Positions 9,178-18,800 of a stretch of 64,000 nucleotides of DNA are shown here, in pieces. Position 1 is the stretch's first letter, and every line of letters starts with the position of its first letter. The notes under the pieces were generated by a model. The model was not told the origin of the DNA. It ran no database searches and worked only from the letters and a program-made list of their open reading frames with translations. The stretch lies in contig PYIZ01000048.1 in assembly GCA_003635265.1 (NCBI GenBank), forward strand, positions 186,001-250,000, in the 5' to 3' direction. The DNA is from Candidatus Poribacteria bacterium. GTDB lineage: Bacteria > Poribacteria > WGA-4E > PCPOR2b. A program made the translations under genes and the position numbers.

Positions 9178-10128
9178 ATGAAATTACTTGTTGCTTCATC
9201 ATGGTCCCAAGAGCGACTCGAAGAGGCACAGAAAACCTTTCCTCAAGTACAGTTCACCGTTGCTGCTGACCAAGATGATATTCTGCGCGAAATTGTTGAT
9301 GCTGAGGCTGTTTTCGGCGCAATCAGTCGGGAAGCATTTCTGGCAGCTAAACAGTTAAAGTGGATCCAAAATACGGGTGCTGGGGTAGAAAGATTGGCAC
9401 GAATTCCTGAGATAGCAGAGAGTGATGTCACTGTTACCAACACTCGCGGTTCTCACGCTGCCACCATCGCCGAGCACGGCTTTGGATTGTTGATTAGCCT
9501 TACACGCCAATTACCAAGTCTTTTGGACGCACAACGCGAACACAACTGGACACGTCCATTCAGCGGGCCTCAGGTCGGATTGACCGGTTTGACGCTGGGA
9601 GTGGTTGGCATGGGCAATATCGGTCGCGCCATTGCCAAGCGGGGCCACGGCTTTGAAATGGAGGTCATTGGGGTTGACATCAACGAAGTGCCCAAGCCCG
9701 ATTTTGTGGCTGAACTGAGTTTGTTGGATGGCTTGGATGACCTGATGCGACGTTCAGATGTCGTGGCAGTTGCAGCCCCCATCACACCGGAAACCGCAGG
9801 GATGCTCGGTCCTGAACAGCTTAGACTCATGAAGCCGACAGCCTACCTGATAGTTGTATCGCGGGGAGGCATTATCGACGAAGATACGCTGATGCAGATG
9901 TTGAATGCTGGGCAACTTGCTGGCGCTGGATTGGATGTTACGGCGATAGAACCGCTGCCCCAAGACAGCCCACTCTGGGATACGCCGAACTTGCTGATAA
10001 CCCCACACTGCTCTGGCGGTTCAGCCCAAACCGCTGCCGCGGGCAAAGCCATTTTTTATGATAATTTACGGCGATACCTTGCCAAAGAGCCGCTCACAAA
10101 TTTAGTAGATCTGAAACGGGGATTCTAA
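9178..10128 (+). CDS. D-isomer-specific 2-hydroxyacid dehydrogenase
   Basis: 316 residues. The family's NAD-binding motif is GVVGMGNIGRAIA (about residues 141-153), followed by VIGVD where the acidic residue prefers NAD over NADP. The catalytic set is present: Arg in VVSRGGIIDE, Glu in the following LDVTAIEPLP region and His in LLITPHCSGGSA. It should interconvert a 2-keto acid and its D-hydroxy acid (glyoxylate/hydroxypyruvate-like substrates are common). No strong ribosome site is seen directly before the ATG. It converges with a PhyH gene across a hairpin. Confidence 0.92.
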   Translation: MKLLVASSWSQERLEEAQKTFPQVQFTVAADQDDILREIVDAEAVFGAISREAFLAAKQLKWIQNTGAGVERLARIPEIAESDVTVTNTRGSHAATIAEHGFGLLISLTRQLPSLLDAQREHNWTRPFSGPQVGLTGLTLGVVGMGNIGRAIAKRGHGFEMEVIGVDINEVPKPDFVAELSLLDGLDDLMRRSDVVAVAAPITPETAGMLGPEQLRLMKPTAYLIVVSRGGIIDEDTLMQMLNAGQLAGAGLDVTAIEPLPQDSPLWDTPNLLITPHCSGGSAQTAAAGKAIFYDNLRRYLAKEPLTNLVDLKRGF

Positions 10129-10143
10129 TCGGATCTTGGCACA

Positions 10144-10175
10144 CTGCTTCTGCTACGCGTCATCTTCAGAAGCAG
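10144..10175. terminator. Inverted repeat between convergent genes, possible bidirectional terminator
   Basis: CTGCTTCTG at 10144-10152 pairs perfectly with CAGAAGCAG at 10167-10175 around a 14-base loop. It lies between the stops of the hydroxyacid dehydrogenase (10128) and a PhyH gene (10188), where a bidirectional terminator is expected. There is no long T tract, so a Rho-independent role is uncertain. Confidence 0.4.
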
Positions 10176-10187
10176 CTGGGAGGAACT

Positions 10188-11039
10188 CTACTGAAAATCT
10201 TCGCCGGGAAATGTACCCCAAGGAACCGCCTCTGCCTCACCCTCATAGACCGGCAGGAATGGTTCCGTGATGTGTCGCGTCTGTTCAACCCAGTCAGCCC
10301 ATTCAGACCTGCTGGTGATGTGGTCGCGGATTAACGCTTTAACTTCGTCGGGCATGTCGTCATAAGCGGGCCAATACCAGATTGTGAGCACTGTGCGGCG
10401 CTGGTCGGTCTGGTTGGCACGGGCGGAATGCAACAGACGTGAGTCGCCCACGACGACATCACCAGCGCGAACTGGCACGTTAACCTCACCCTCAATCTGT
10501 TGGAAGGCGAGATGCTCCATATCGGTTGCCCGGATTACGGTGTCATCGTCTCTTGGTCGCATATCGTGCAGCGGGTGACGTTTCAGGTGAGAACCGGGAA
10601 TCAAACGTAGACAGCCGTTGTGTATATTCGTGTCGACCAAATAGTACATCAGAAAATACTGCTGCGGCTGGTTGGTGTAGCTGATGGGGTGTTCCCACAA
10701 CACGCCATCTTGGTGCCAGTATAACGGTGGGCTGTGTGGAGGCTTGCTGATCACAAAACCACTCCAGAATTTGGGGGAGTCGAACCCCAACTCGGTGAAA
10801 ACCGCCATCGCGCCGGGATCAATGAGGAGTTCGGTGAAGGCTGGATGGGGGCAAGTCCAGTAGGGAATGATACAACCCTGTGAACGGTGCTGCTCGAAGT
10901 GGTCCTCATCCTGTTGCGCGATCATCCATTCGCTCATGGTATTCAGCTTTGCTACCATCTCCGGTGCTATTACATTCTCAAAGACGCAGAAACCATCGCG
11001 GATGAGTTGATCTCGTTTCTCCTTAGCGACGATTGGCAT
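10188..11039 (-). CDS. PhyH-family dioxygenase (copy 2)
   Basis: 283 residues from the ATG at 11039, chosen because AAGGAG lies 8 bases upstream; an ATG at 11072 would add 11 residues without a ribosome site. Iron ligands: H109-x-D111 in LYWHQDGVLWE and H204 in LLHSARANQ; Arg 214-215 is the 2-oxoglutarate anchor candidate. CLRLIPGSHLKRHPLH is the typical loop. It lies 39 bases downstream of another PhyH gene on the same strand, so the two are very likely co-transcribed and may act on related substrates. Confidence 0.91.
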   Translation of the reverse strand: MPIVAKEKRDQLIRDGFCVFENVIAPEMVAKLNTMSEWMIAQQDEDHFEQHRSQGCIIPYWTCPHPAFTELLIDPGAMAVFTELGFDSPKFWSGFVISKPPHSPPLYWHQDGVLWEHPISYTNQPQQYFLMYYLVDTNIHNGCLRLIPGSHLKRHPLHDMRPRDDDTVIRATDMEHLAFQQIEGEVNVPVRAGDVVVGDSRLLHSARANQTDQRRTVLTIWYWPAYDDMPDEVKALIRDHITSRSEWADWVEQTRHITEPFLPVYEGEAEAVPWGTFPGEDFQ

Positions 11040-11078
11040 TGATGGCTCTCCTTTCGTGTTAGTAGGTTTCACCTGAAT

Positions 11079-11816
11079 CTATTGAGGTTTCACAACAGCT
11101 TTCCGTGCGGTTGACTCGGTTGTATGATAGTTCCAGCCGCGCAACACCAAATTCTCACTGAACTGGTAGAGATCCTCCTTCCGATCCTTGCCGGAAAACA
11201 TCCTCGCAATCACTACCTTCCTCGGCTTCTCAGAGCGGTTGGACTCTGAACCGTGTACAATAAAGTAATCGAAGAAGGTCACATCACCGGGCTCGGCTTC
11301 AATCACTGTGGCACCTTCAAATGGAAACTTTTCGTGAAACTCAGGATCAACCGCCTTTGAACTCTCCATGCGCCCCTGTTTGTGTGATCCGGGATAGACC
11401 CTTAGACACCCTATTTCTTCCGTCGCTTCGCTGACGTGAATCATTCCCGCAATCATGGTATTCTTTTGGGTTGGCAGGTAACTCCAGTCTTGGTGCATCT
11501 TGAAGGGTGTTTCTCCGGTTGTCTGTCGCTTCTCAAAGAGTGTCGAATGATTGAGGACGATATCGGGACCGATGAACTGTTCAACAATATCGAGGAACCC
11601 CTTGTGAAGCAGGGCTGTCAGCCATAGACTTGAATACTGCTGCACATTGCGGGTAGAGATGACGCCATTATGGTTTGGATCGTCTTCATTGGGTTTTTCG
11701 AGTTGTTCCACAATTCTATCAAACTCTTTCTCAAGTAAGTTGATCTCATCTGCTGAGAAAACACCCTTTGCCAAGTAATAGCCGTTCTCATCGAAAAAGG
11801 TTTGGATTTTGCTCAT
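11079..11816 (-). CDS. PhyH-family dioxygenase (copy 3)
   Basis: 245 residues, a compact PhyH protein. H108-x-D110 occurs in KMHQDWSYLP and H188 in FIVHGSESNRS; the anchoring Arg is probably R199. GCLRVYPGSHKQGR is the family loop. AAGGAG precedes the ATG by about 9 bases. It is the first gene of a two-gene PhyH run and is clearly diverged from its downstream neighbour, so this is not a recent tandem copy. Substrate unknown. Confidence 0.91.
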   Translation of the reverse strand: MSKIQTFFDENGYYLAKGVFSADEINLLEKEFDRIVEQLEKPNEDDPNHNGVISTRNVQQYSSLWLTALLHKGFLDIVEQFIGPDIVLNHSTLFEKRQTTGETPFKMHQDWSYLPTQKNTMIAGMIHVSEATEEIGCLRVYPGSHKQGRMESSKAVDPEFHEKFPFEGATVIEAEPGDVTFFDYFIVHGSESNRSEKPRKVVIARMFSGKDRKEDLYQFSENLVLRGWNYHTTESTARKAVVKPQ

Positions 11817-11866
11817 GATCGAATTCTCCTTGTGGACAAAATCTGAAGTCCTAAATTTTCCTCAAA

Positions 11867-11971
11867 TCAATAGATCTTGCGTCCGTCTTCGAAGAGTGGT
11901 AACATATCTCTGCTGTGGGCAGCTGTGACCAGATAGAATACGCCTGAACTGAGAACGTAGCCCCAGCACAT
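11867..11971 (-). CDS. Possible 34-residue single-helix small protein
   Basis: A short minus-strand frame begins ATG TGC TGG GGC and ends TGA. The product has one hydrophobic helix (about residues 2-17, WGYVLSSGVFYLVTA) followed by a polar tail ending DGRKIY, resembling small membrane proteins. No clear ribosome site is seen, and the frame could begin up to 10 codons earlier at a non-canonical codon. It lies 51 bases upstream of a PhyH gene on the same strand. The helix-plus-tail composition is the only support. Confidence 0.3.
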   Translation of the reverse strand: MCWGYVLSSGVFYLVTAAHSRDMLPLFEDGRKIY

Positions 11972-12195
11972 GCTGACATGGTTAGTCAGAAATTCTTTCG
12001 TTCAAAATGCAATTATACATAGGGTGGATCATACGGTCAAGCGAAAACGGGAAAGTGGTTCAAGCATCACCCTAAAACAGTTGACGGCACCGCTTAGTTC
12101 GCTATAGATTAGGAAGGTACTTCGTACAGTCATTGCGCGTGTAAATTTTGGATGGGTTTAGATCAAGTTGAATAGTATGTCTGAAAGGAAAACAG
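11972..12195. other. Intergenic region before quinone oxidoreductase
   Basis: This stretch should contain the promoter of the plus-strand gene starting at 12196, whose ribosome site AAGGA is at about 12184. No repeat or strong hairpin was noticed. Confidence 0.4.
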
Positions 12196-13176
12196 ATGCA
12201 AGGGATTATTAGAACCGGTGACGGGGGACCGGAGGTCTTAACATTAGGGGAAGTGCCTGCCCCCACTCCTGGACCCACACAACTACTGATTGACGTAAAA
12301 GCAACCGCGCTCAATCGAGCGGATACCATACAGCGGCAAGGCGGATATCCACCCCCGCCGGGCGAATCAGAAATCCTCGGCTTGGAGCTGGCCGGGGTTG
12401 TTGCATCGTGGGGAGAGGAAGTGGAAGGCTTCGAGCGCGGTGATCGGGTATTCGGCCTGGTCGGCGGCGGTGCTTACGCGGAGCAGGCGGTCATCGACTA
12501 TCGCATGGCGATGCCAATTCCTGACGATTGGAGTTTTGAGAAGGCGGCGGCGGTTACAGAGGTTTTCTTTACCGCTAATGAAACACTCTTTACCCTCGGT
12601 GGCTTGAACGCTGGGGAATCCGTGCTCATCCATGCTGGCGGCAGTGGTGTGGGGACAGCGGGAACGCAGATGGCGCATCAAGCGGGTGCGCGTGTCTTTA
12701 TCACAGCCGGTTCGGCAGAGAAAATTGAGAGAAGCAAGCAACTCGGTTGTACGGAGGGCATCAATTATAAGGAACAGAACTTTGCGGAAGAAATTATGCG
12801 ACTGACAGATGGGGAAGGCGTGGAGTTGGTTCAGGACTTCATTGGTGCGCCATACTTGGAGCGTAATCTCTCAATTCTCAAGACGCGAGGTCGCATGGTT
12901 ATGGTCGGACTGATGGGCGGTGCTGCCGCAGAGCTTAATATGAGTCAAATCATGCGGAAACGATTACAGATCTTCGGATCGGTGATGCGTCCGCAGTCAA
13001 TTGAAGAGAAGATTGGAATTACGCAACGCTTTGTTGACCGATGGCTGCCCCTGCTCAAAGAAGGAAAGATTCAGCCGATCATTGATTGTGTGATGCCTTT
13101 GTCGCAAGCGAGCGAAGCGCACGCATATATGGAGGAGAATCTGAACTTTGGGAAGATTATTCTGAAGGTGGAATGA
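12196..13176 (+). CDS. NAD(P)H:quinone oxidoreductase (zinc-free MDR, PIG3-like)
   Basis: 326 residues of the medium-chain dehydrogenase superfamily without zinc ligands. The N-terminus (MQGIIRTGDGGPEVL) and the ALNRADTIQRQGGYPPPPG segment are characteristic of quinone oxidoreductases of the TP53I3/PIG3 type. The nucleotide-binding motif is HAGGSGVGTAGTQMA, followed by ARVFITAGSAEKIE. It should reduce quinones or enones with NADPH in the cytoplasm. It stands alone, converging with the aldose epimerase gene. Confidence 0.92.
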   Translation: MQGIIRTGDGGPEVLTLGEVPAPTPGPTQLLIDVKATALNRADTIQRQGGYPPPPGESEILGLELAGVVASWGEEVEGFERGDRVFGLVGGGAYAEQAVIDYRMAMPIPDDWSFEKAAAVTEVFFTANETLFTLGGLNAGESVLIHAGGSGVGTAGTQMAHQAGARVFITAGSAEKIERSKQLGCTEGINYKEQNFAEEIMRLTDGEGVELVQDFIGAPYLERNLSILKTRGRMVMVGLMGGAAAELNMSQIMRKRLQIFGSVMRPQSIEEKIGITQRFVDRWLPLLKEGKIQPIIDCVMPLSQASEAHAYMEENLNFGKIILKVE

Positions 13177-13219
13177 TACAGTGGATTGCAGTGTCGGATG
13201 AGTGGAAACACGACATCAT

Positions 13220-14347
13220 TCAATGACCCTGGATTGGAATCATGCGAACCGTTGCTGAGAATGTCTTATCTGGCGACAAGACAATCACTCCGGCGGGTAT
13301 GCCTTTCGCTTCCAAATTGATAGCATCTGTTGGGCAGGTGTACGGTTCAAAACAGATAGAGGCTCGCCCCGGCGGTTTATAAACAACCAATTCCCTAAAT
13401 TGGCTATCCGATTCCAAAATCATTCCGTGTCCTGTATCTCGGTTGTTAATGATACAACGACTGATGCCATCTGTCAACTGAACGTCTGTAAAAACGTGGT
13501 CTAGTTCCGTATTAGCATAGGGTTGCCCATTCCGCAGATCCAACGCACCGGAAACCGGATGTGTCTTTCCTGTTGGCACAAGTGCCTCGTCAAGTTCCCA
13601 ATATTTCGCAGTGGGGACAGTAATCATCGCCTGCGTTGCATCCGAGTCAGGAGCAAGGAGAGCTTGAAAATAGGGATGGATGCCGAACCCCATCGGCATA
13701 TTACGTTCGCCTGTATTGGTAATCGAAACATCCATTTTTAGACACAGTGTTGGTGGTTCAGTACTCGAATCAGGTACGCCATTTGTCGGACTAACCGGGG
13801 CTAGGGTATAGGTAATCTGAATCTTAAAAGGGAACGGATATTGCCGACCTATATCTGGAAAATCGCGGGTGTCAAGTGAACAGACCAATATCGCTCCATC
13901 TCTACCGGCGGTGCAGCTTTCGACCTGATACGGTTGATTGAGCAGCAATCCATGAATAGAAGTCGGGGATTCGGCCGGTTTGTCAAATTGATAGGTTTCG
14001 CCTTCAAACGTAAACTTGCCACCCCGGATGCGGTTTGGGAAGGGAAACAGGATCGGATTGCCGTAGGCGGTAGGTCGTTCTTTCAACGTTGCGAGATCCG
14101 GTGGCGATTCGATCACGTCCATCCATCTTTCACTGTCAGCGACCTTAAAAAGGTAACAGTTATTTCCAAGTTCCGGTACAATTTCAGCAGCGGCGAGCCA
14201 ATCCGAGGGCTTGACATCTGGATTCTCATTAAAAGTTCTAATGTCTGTTGGTGGTGAACCCGAAGCGTTCGGTTTGTGCGCACTAAGGTGATAAACTCGA
14301 AAGTCGTCAACGGTTCTATAACCTGCCGTATAATCTAAATGTTCCAT
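13220..14347 (-). CDS. Aldose 1-epimerase family protein
   Basis: 375 residues of the galactose-mutarotase fold. PILFPFPNRIRGGKF, SIHGLLLN (catalytic-type His), GFGIHPYF (second His) and SICFEPYTCPTDA (catalytic Glu) are the family marks in the right order. The enzyme would interconvert alpha and beta anomers of aldoses. An N-terminal stretch of about 75 residues precedes the usual start of the fold. AGGTG lies before the ATG. It is followed upstream by a sugar/polyol dehydrogenase on the same strand. Confidence 0.88.
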   Translation of the reverse strand: MEHLDYTAGYRTVDDFRVYHLSAHKPNASGSPPTDIRTFNENPDVKPSDWLAAAEIVPELGNNCYLFKVADSERWMDVIESPPDLATLKERPTAYGNPILFPFPNRIRGGKFTFEGETYQFDKPAESPTSIHGLLLNQPYQVESCTAGRDGAILVCSLDTRDFPDIGRQYPFPFKIQITYTLAPVSPTNGVPDSSTEPPTLCLKMDVSITNTGERNMPMGFGIHPYFQALLAPDSDATQAMITVPTAKYWELDEALVPTGKTHPVSGALDLRNGQPYANTELDHVFTDVQLTDGISRCIINNRDTGHGMILESDSQFRELVVYKPPGRASICFEPYTCPTDAINLEAKGIPAGVIVLSPDKTFSATVRMIPIQGH

Positions 14348-14419
14348 AGTGTCACCTGCGTCTGCTTGTGTGAGAATCGCGAGAATGAGAAGGCAAAAGA
14401 TAAGATGAGACGTCTTCCA

Positions 14420-15454
14420 TTATTCGGGGCGCAACATCAACTTGACTCCCTCCCGGCTTTCAAAGAGGTCAAATGCCTCCTGCCATTCGGAGATGTGCAT
14501 TTCGTGGGTAATCAACGCCTTGGTGGAAACCATGCCGTGTTCCATCAGTTTGAGTGCACGCTCCCATGCGGTTTTCTTCTGTGAGATGAAGCCTGTCACC
14601 TGAAGTTCCTTAAAGGCAATCTGTTCAAAGTCGATATTGATTGGATTGCCGAACAAACCCATCTGCGTATACTTCCCACGCTTTCGAGTCAGTTCGATAC
14701 CTAGCGGTGCTGCTGGCGCTGCCCCTGAGCATTCCAAGACAACATCGGCACCGTAGCCGCCGGTATGCGCCTTGATAACTTCCACCGCATCTTCCTTTTC
14801 AACATCTATCGTTAGATCTGCGCCAAGTTCAGCCGCACGTTTGAGCCGATTTGCATCAACGGATGTGCCGCAGACAGCGACAATACCCCCTTCCGCTTTC
14901 GCTATTTGCAAGCTGAGCAGTCCAATAGTGCCCGGTCCAGTGATCGCGACAAAGTCACCGGCGGAGACCTTCGTCTGCTCGATTACACCGTGAACACAGC
15001 AAGCGAGCGGTTCTGTCAATGATCCAGAGATTAAGTCTACGTTTTCGGGAAGTTTGTGTAATCCGGTTTCGGGGGTGGTACAATATTTTGCGAACGCCCC
15101 ATTATGCCAGTAGCCGATAATCTCCCGGTGATTGCATAGATTATAAAATCCTGAACGGCAATAGTCACACCGTCCACAGATCGAAAAGGTTGGCTCAACG
15201 GTCACGCGATCTCCGACCTCGACGCGACTAATTTCTGAACCACACTCGATAATCGTGCCACTGAATTCGTGACCGATGACAACCGGTGGACGCATCGGGA
15301 GGTTGATGTGGTCGTGATGGATGTGCAGATCTGACCCACAGATGCCCGCACTGTGCACCTCGATGAGTACTTCGTTGGCGTTAGGCTTCCGAACATCAAC
15401 ATCACGGAGTTCAGTGAACCCGTCACCGCGCTGATATTTGACGACGCCTTTCAT
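14420..15454 (-). CDS. Zinc-dependent alcohol/polyol dehydrogenase (MDR family)
   Basis: 344 residues. Catalytic zinc ligands are in CGSDLHIH and GHEFSG; four structural-zinc Cys occur in CGRCDYCRSGFYNLC. The Rossmann motif is ITGPGTIGLLSLQIA. Closest named groups are threonine, sorbitol and other sugar-alcohol dehydrogenases; the substrate is undetermined. AAGGAG lies 8 bases before the ATG. It is 14 bases downstream of a PhyH gene on the same strand, making an operon likely. Confidence 0.92.
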   Translation of the reverse strand: MKGVVKYQRGDGFTELRDVDVRKPNANEVLIEVHSAGICGSDLHIHHDHINLPMRPPVVIGHEFSGTIIECGSEISRVEVGDRVTVEPTFSICGRCDYCRSGFYNLCNHREIIGYWHNGAFAKYCTTPETGLHKLPENVDLISGSLTEPLACCVHGVIEQTKVSAGDFVAITGPGTIGLLSLQIAKAEGGIVAVCGTSVDANRLKRAAELGADLTIDVEKEDAVEVIKAHTGGYGADVVLECSGAAPAAPLGIELTRKRGKYTQMGLFGNPINIDFEQIAFKELQVTGFISQKKTAWERALKLMEHGMVSTKALITHEMHISEWQEAFDLFESREGVKLMLRPE

Positions 15455-15468
15455 CAGAAAAACTCCTT

Positions 15469-16272
15469 TTATTTTTTCCCGTAGATCACTGGACAGTGTG
15501 TGGGCGTATCGATGAATGCCGTTAATCCACTCCGGAGATTGTCAACCGGTCTGGACTTTTCCGTGCGGAGATGGACTGCAAAACTCCGCCGTGGTTTCCC
15601 TGAGAGATTCGGACCACTGCCGTGATAGGTGAGATTATCGTGGAAACTAATGCCACCGGGGCGAAGGATGGCGGGAACTTCCTCCCAGTTTTCACCGTCA
15701 GGCACTTCGATTTCTTCGCGTTGTGCTTCGTGGTTTTGTCCATAAAAATCGCTATGACCGAGCAATCCCCACTTGTGGGAACCGCGAACAAATTTCATGG
15801 GACCGGCTTCCGAGGTCACATCACTAAGTGCAACCCACGCCGTGAGGAGTTCGCTGCCTTCTTCCCACACCTGCCAGTAGTGACGGTCTTGATGCCAGCC
15901 AATATTTGTAGATACAATTCCATCGGGGTCAGTAGGAGGTTTATAGAGGAGTTGTACCCACCACACCTGCACCATCTCAGCACCCGTAATCTCCGCTGCC
16001 AGTTTTCCGATCGATGACTGGCTGACCAATTCCATGATCGCACGGTTTGCAATCTGAGACATCTCTATCTTGCACAGCTTCTTTGGGTCATCGCCGGGAT
16101 TCCAAGCCGACGGACGCGGCGGTGTGCCCGTCTCGTATTCTCCCGCCCGGACCGCATCCATGCCTTCGACAGCTCGTTGAATGACTGCGTCAGCAATAAC
16201 AGGCTCCGGGAAAAGGTAGAATCCAGCCGCCTCGTATTTCGCACGTGTCGGCGAGGCTTTTGGCGCTTGCAT
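15469..16272 (-). CDS. PhyH-family dioxygenase (copy 4)
   Basis: 267 residues from ATG 16272, chosen because GGGAGGAG is 7 bases upstream; a GTG at 16293 would overlap the neighbouring stop. H127-x-D129 lies in IGWHQDRHYWQ and H217 in LTYHGSGPN; Arg 228-229 is the cosubstrate candidate. The loop is KFVRGSHKWGLL. It is longer between strands than copy 3. It sits in a probable operon: PEP-hydrolase-like protein, PhyH, polyol dehydrogenase, aldose epimerase. Confidence 0.91.
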   Translation of the reverse strand: MQAPKASPTRAKYEAAGFYLFPEPVIADAVIQRAVEGMDAVRAGEYETGTPPRPSAWNPGDDPKKLCKIEMSQIANRAIMELVSQSSIGKLAAEITGAEMVQVWWVQLLYKPPTDPDGIVSTNIGWHQDRHYWQVWEEGSELLTAWVALSDVTSEAGPMKFVRGSHKWGLLGHSDFYGQNHEAQREEIEVPDGENWEEVPAILRPGGISFHDNLTYHGSGPNLSGKPRRSFAVHLRTEKSRPVDNLRSGLTAFIDTPTHCPVIYGKK

Positions 16273-16289
16273 CAATATCTCCTCCCTGC

Positions 16290-17120
16290 TCACGACAGGT
16301 GAATCGACTTGAACGACTCAATTTGGGCGGTAATGGCGCGCTCCGTTGGCAAACGCTCGGCACTTGATGCACCGTAGAACCCAACGACTCCAGTTGTGTT
16401 ATCAAGGATATACTGGGCATCTTCCGGCTCGGCAATGGGACCGCCATGACAGATGACCAAGATTTCAGGGTTGACTGACTTCGCTGCGTCGTGGATGGCT
16501 TGCACCCGTTTAGCGGATTCTTCAAGCGTCAACGCTGTCTTTGCGCCGATGCTCCCCTTCGTTGTCAGTCCCATGTGGGCAACGAGGATATCTGCGCCGG
16601 CGTCTGCCATCTGTTCTGCTTCTGACTCCTTGAAGGCGTAGGGCGTTGTCAACATGCCAAGATTATGTGCAGTACGGATCATCTCTACCTCTGGTCCGTA
16701 TCCCATCCCCGTCTCTTCTAGGTTTTGTCGAAATGTGCTATCAATTAAACCCACAGTCGGGAAATTCTGTACCCCGGAAAAACCGATAGCGTCGATCTGT
16801 TTAAGGAATACATCCATCAGGCGAAACGGATCTGTTCCGCAGACACCTGCGAGCACGGGTATATTTTCAACAACCGGCAGCACCTCGCTCGCCATCTCAA
16901 CCACAATCTGGTTTGCATCACCGTAAGGCATCATCCCCGCGAGCGATCCTCGACCCGCCATACGAAAACGTCCTGAGTTATAAATCACGATCAGGTCTAC
17001 ACCACCAGCCTCCTCACACTTAGCAGAGATACCAGTTCCTGCACCTGCACCGATAATCGGTTTGCCTGCCTCAACATTTGCCCGCAATCGGCTTAAAATA
17101 TCTTCACGTTTGAATTTCAT
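16290..17120 (-). CDS. Phosphoenolpyruvate hydrolase-like TIM-barrel protein
   Basis: 276 residues from ATG 17120, chosen for GGAGGT just upstream; an ATG at 17159 lacks a ribosome site. The sequence [34 protein letters not shown] and later [15 protein letters not shown] match the family formerly described as TIM-barrel signal-transduction proteins and now called PEP-hydrolase-like. The physiological reaction is not settled in the literature I know. It lies 17 bases upstream of a PhyH gene and probably leads that operon. Confidence 0.85.
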   Translation of the reverse strand: MKFKREDILSRLRANVEAGKPIIGAGAGTGISAKCEEAGGVDLIVIYNSGRFRMAGRGSLAGMMPYGDANQIVVEMASEVLPVVENIPVLAGVCGTDPFRLMDVFLKQIDAIGFSGVQNFPTVGLIDSTFRQNLEETGMGYGPEVEMIRTAHNLGMLTTPYAFKESEAEQMADAGADILVAHMGLTTKGSIGAKTALTLEESAKRVQAIHDAAKSVNPEILVICHGGPIAEPEDAQYILDNTTGVVGFYGASSAERLPTERAITAQIESFKSIHLS

Positions 17121-17225
17121 CTGCACCTCCAAATCCATGTTGGATAAATCGCCTAGCAATCTATCTAGCGAACCCCATTACATTAAGCCGCGCGATGATT
17201 GCAAACTGTCGCACAGCTTGATACA

Positions 17226-18221
17226 CTACACCGGAAAAACCAACTTTTGATCAAAGAAAACCTGACTGACAGAACGTCGTTGATGAATCCTCAGAATCGC
17301 TTCGGCGAGAAGTGGGGCAATGGACAGTACTTGGATTTTGTTGCCAATCTGCTTCTCAGCGGGCACGGGAACTGTATTTGTGACAACAACCTCCTGAATT
17401 GAGGGCCGATTCAGACGTTCTAGTGCGGGACCGACAAGCACCGGATGCGTAATGCTAAGGTATGCTGGCTTGGCACCCGCTTCGGCGATGGCATCCGCCT
17501 GTTGGTAAATGCTTCCACTTGTTACGAGGTCATCAATAATGATTGGGGTTTTGTCCACAACGTCGCCGATGATTTTAGTCACGACCTTCACCTCTCGCCC
17601 ACCGACTCCACTTCGTTGTTTGTGCATAACTGCCAGCGGCATGCCGAGCATGTCGACGTACTTATCTGCTAGTTTTGCCCGACCGGCGTCGGGAGACACG
17701 ATTACACCATCTTTAATCTGCTTCTCCTTAAAATAATCTGCCAGTGTCGGCAGCGCCGTCAGATGGTCGGCAGGGATATCGAAGAAACCTTGGATTTGCG
17801 CGGCATGCAAATCCACACAAACAACCCGATTCGCGCCCGCCGTTGTGAGCAGATTCGCTACTAATTTCGCACTAATCGGCTCTCGTCCTGTCGATTTGTG
17901 ATCCTGTCGCGCATAGCCGAAATAGGGGATGACTGCCGTGATTTGCTGGGCAGAAGCGCGTTTCATTGCGTCAATTATGACCAATAATTCCATCAGACTA
18001 TCGTTTGTCGGCGGGACCGTTGGCTGCACAATATAGATGTCCGCGCCCCGAATGCTCTCATCAACTTGAGCATGCGTTTCATCGCCGGGAAACGTGCTGA
18101 CTGACATTTTTCCCAATTCAACCCCCAGAATCGTAGCGATCTCCTTCGCTAATTCCGGATTGGCACGCCCGGCAAAAAGCCGGAAATCGTCTCGAACTTC
18201 TCCGTTGGTGATTGTGGACAT
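17226..18221 (-). CDS. prs: Ribose-phosphate pyrophosphokinase (PRPP synthetase)
   Basis: 331 residues from ATG 18221, selected by GGAGG 6 bases upstream; upstream ATGs at 18278 and 18233 lack this. It makes PRPP from ribose 5-phosphate and ATP for nucleotide, His and Trp synthesis. Seen are FAGRANPELAKEIA, FPGDETHAQVDESIRG, the flexible-loop segment YFGYARQDHKSTGREPISAKLVA, the VCVDLHAAQIQGFFDIP metal/ribose motif and the PRPP loop IIIDDLVTSGSI. It comes last in the sppA-trpF-DUF402-prs run; TrpF uses a phosphoribosyl product, so the link is metabolic. Confidence 0.97.
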   Translation of the reverse strand: MSTITNGEVRDDFRLFAGRANPELAKEIATILGVELGKMSVSTFPGDETHAQVDESIRGADIYIVQPTVPPTNDSLMELLVIIDAMKRASAQQITAVIPYFGYARQDHKSTGREPISAKLVANLLTTAGANRVVCVDLHAAQIQGFFDIPADHLTALPTLADYFKEKQIKDGVIVSPDAGRAKLADKYVDMLGMPLAVMHKQRSGVGGREVKVVTKIIGDVVDKTPIIIDDLVTSGSIYQQADAIAEAGAKPAYLSITHPVLVGPALERLNRPSIQEVVVTNTVPVPAEKQIGNKIQVLSIAPLLAEAILRIHQRRSVSQVFFDQKLVFPV

Positions 18222-18311
18222 AAAAACCTCCATAAAGCGTAATACGTGATGCGTGAGGGGTTCGCTATCACCTAGCAAACGCCAAACGTAAGGTAAATTG
18301 CTGATTTCCCA

Positions 18312-18800
18312 TCACCAGCGATTTGTAATCTCTGGTGGGAAAGCGCCGGATTCAATCTCTGCAATCAAATCTTGCAGTGCGTTCCAAGCCCGATTTGCCA
18401 AATCGGTCTGGATCCAATTGTGCGCTATGGCTGACTCAAATTCATCTTCGTCTTCAACCTGATAGCTGCCATCCGGTGAAACCCACAGATCCAAAAATAA
18501 ATCAGTTATTTCAAAATGAGTTTCCAGTCGTTTCATCGGCAGGATGATGTCGCAGTAGTACCCTGTGAACTGGTCTTCGAGGTTATAGATTTTCCCTATA
18601 TCATACCACCGGTTGGCGAAGACAAACCAAACTGCCCGGTAGTTATCCCCAAGAACAGTTACGCCGTCAATGATGATTGGACTGGAAGGTTTGATTCGTT
18701 GCGTGGTGACAATAACGTCGTCGTCTTCGTAAAGTAGGTTTTGTGGAAAGTGGTTTACGCGATTCGGTGGGCGTTTATAAATCAGTTCGATTGTTTCCAT
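18312..18800 (-). CDS. DUF402 domain protein
   Basis: 162 residues. The C-terminal half has the DUF402 pattern: FTGYYCDIILP, then LFLDLWVSPDGSYQVEDEDEFESA, with conserved acidic residues that bind metal in characterised relatives such as nucleoside tri/diphosphate phosphatases and the RNA-binding FAU-1 domain. It overlaps the 3' end of trpF by 19 bases, and AGAGGT lies 9 bases before its ATG, indicating translational coupling. It probably acts on nucleotides or RNA, but this is inferred from family knowledge only. Confidence 0.8.
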   Translation of the reverse strand: METIELIYKRPPNRVNHFPQNLLYEDDDVIVTTQRIKPSSPIIIDGVTVLGDNYRAVWFVFANRWYDIGKIYNLEDQFTGYYCDIILPMKRLETHFEITDLFLDLWVSPDGSYQVEDEDEFESAIAHNWIQTDLANRAWNALQDLIAEIESGAFPPEITNRW

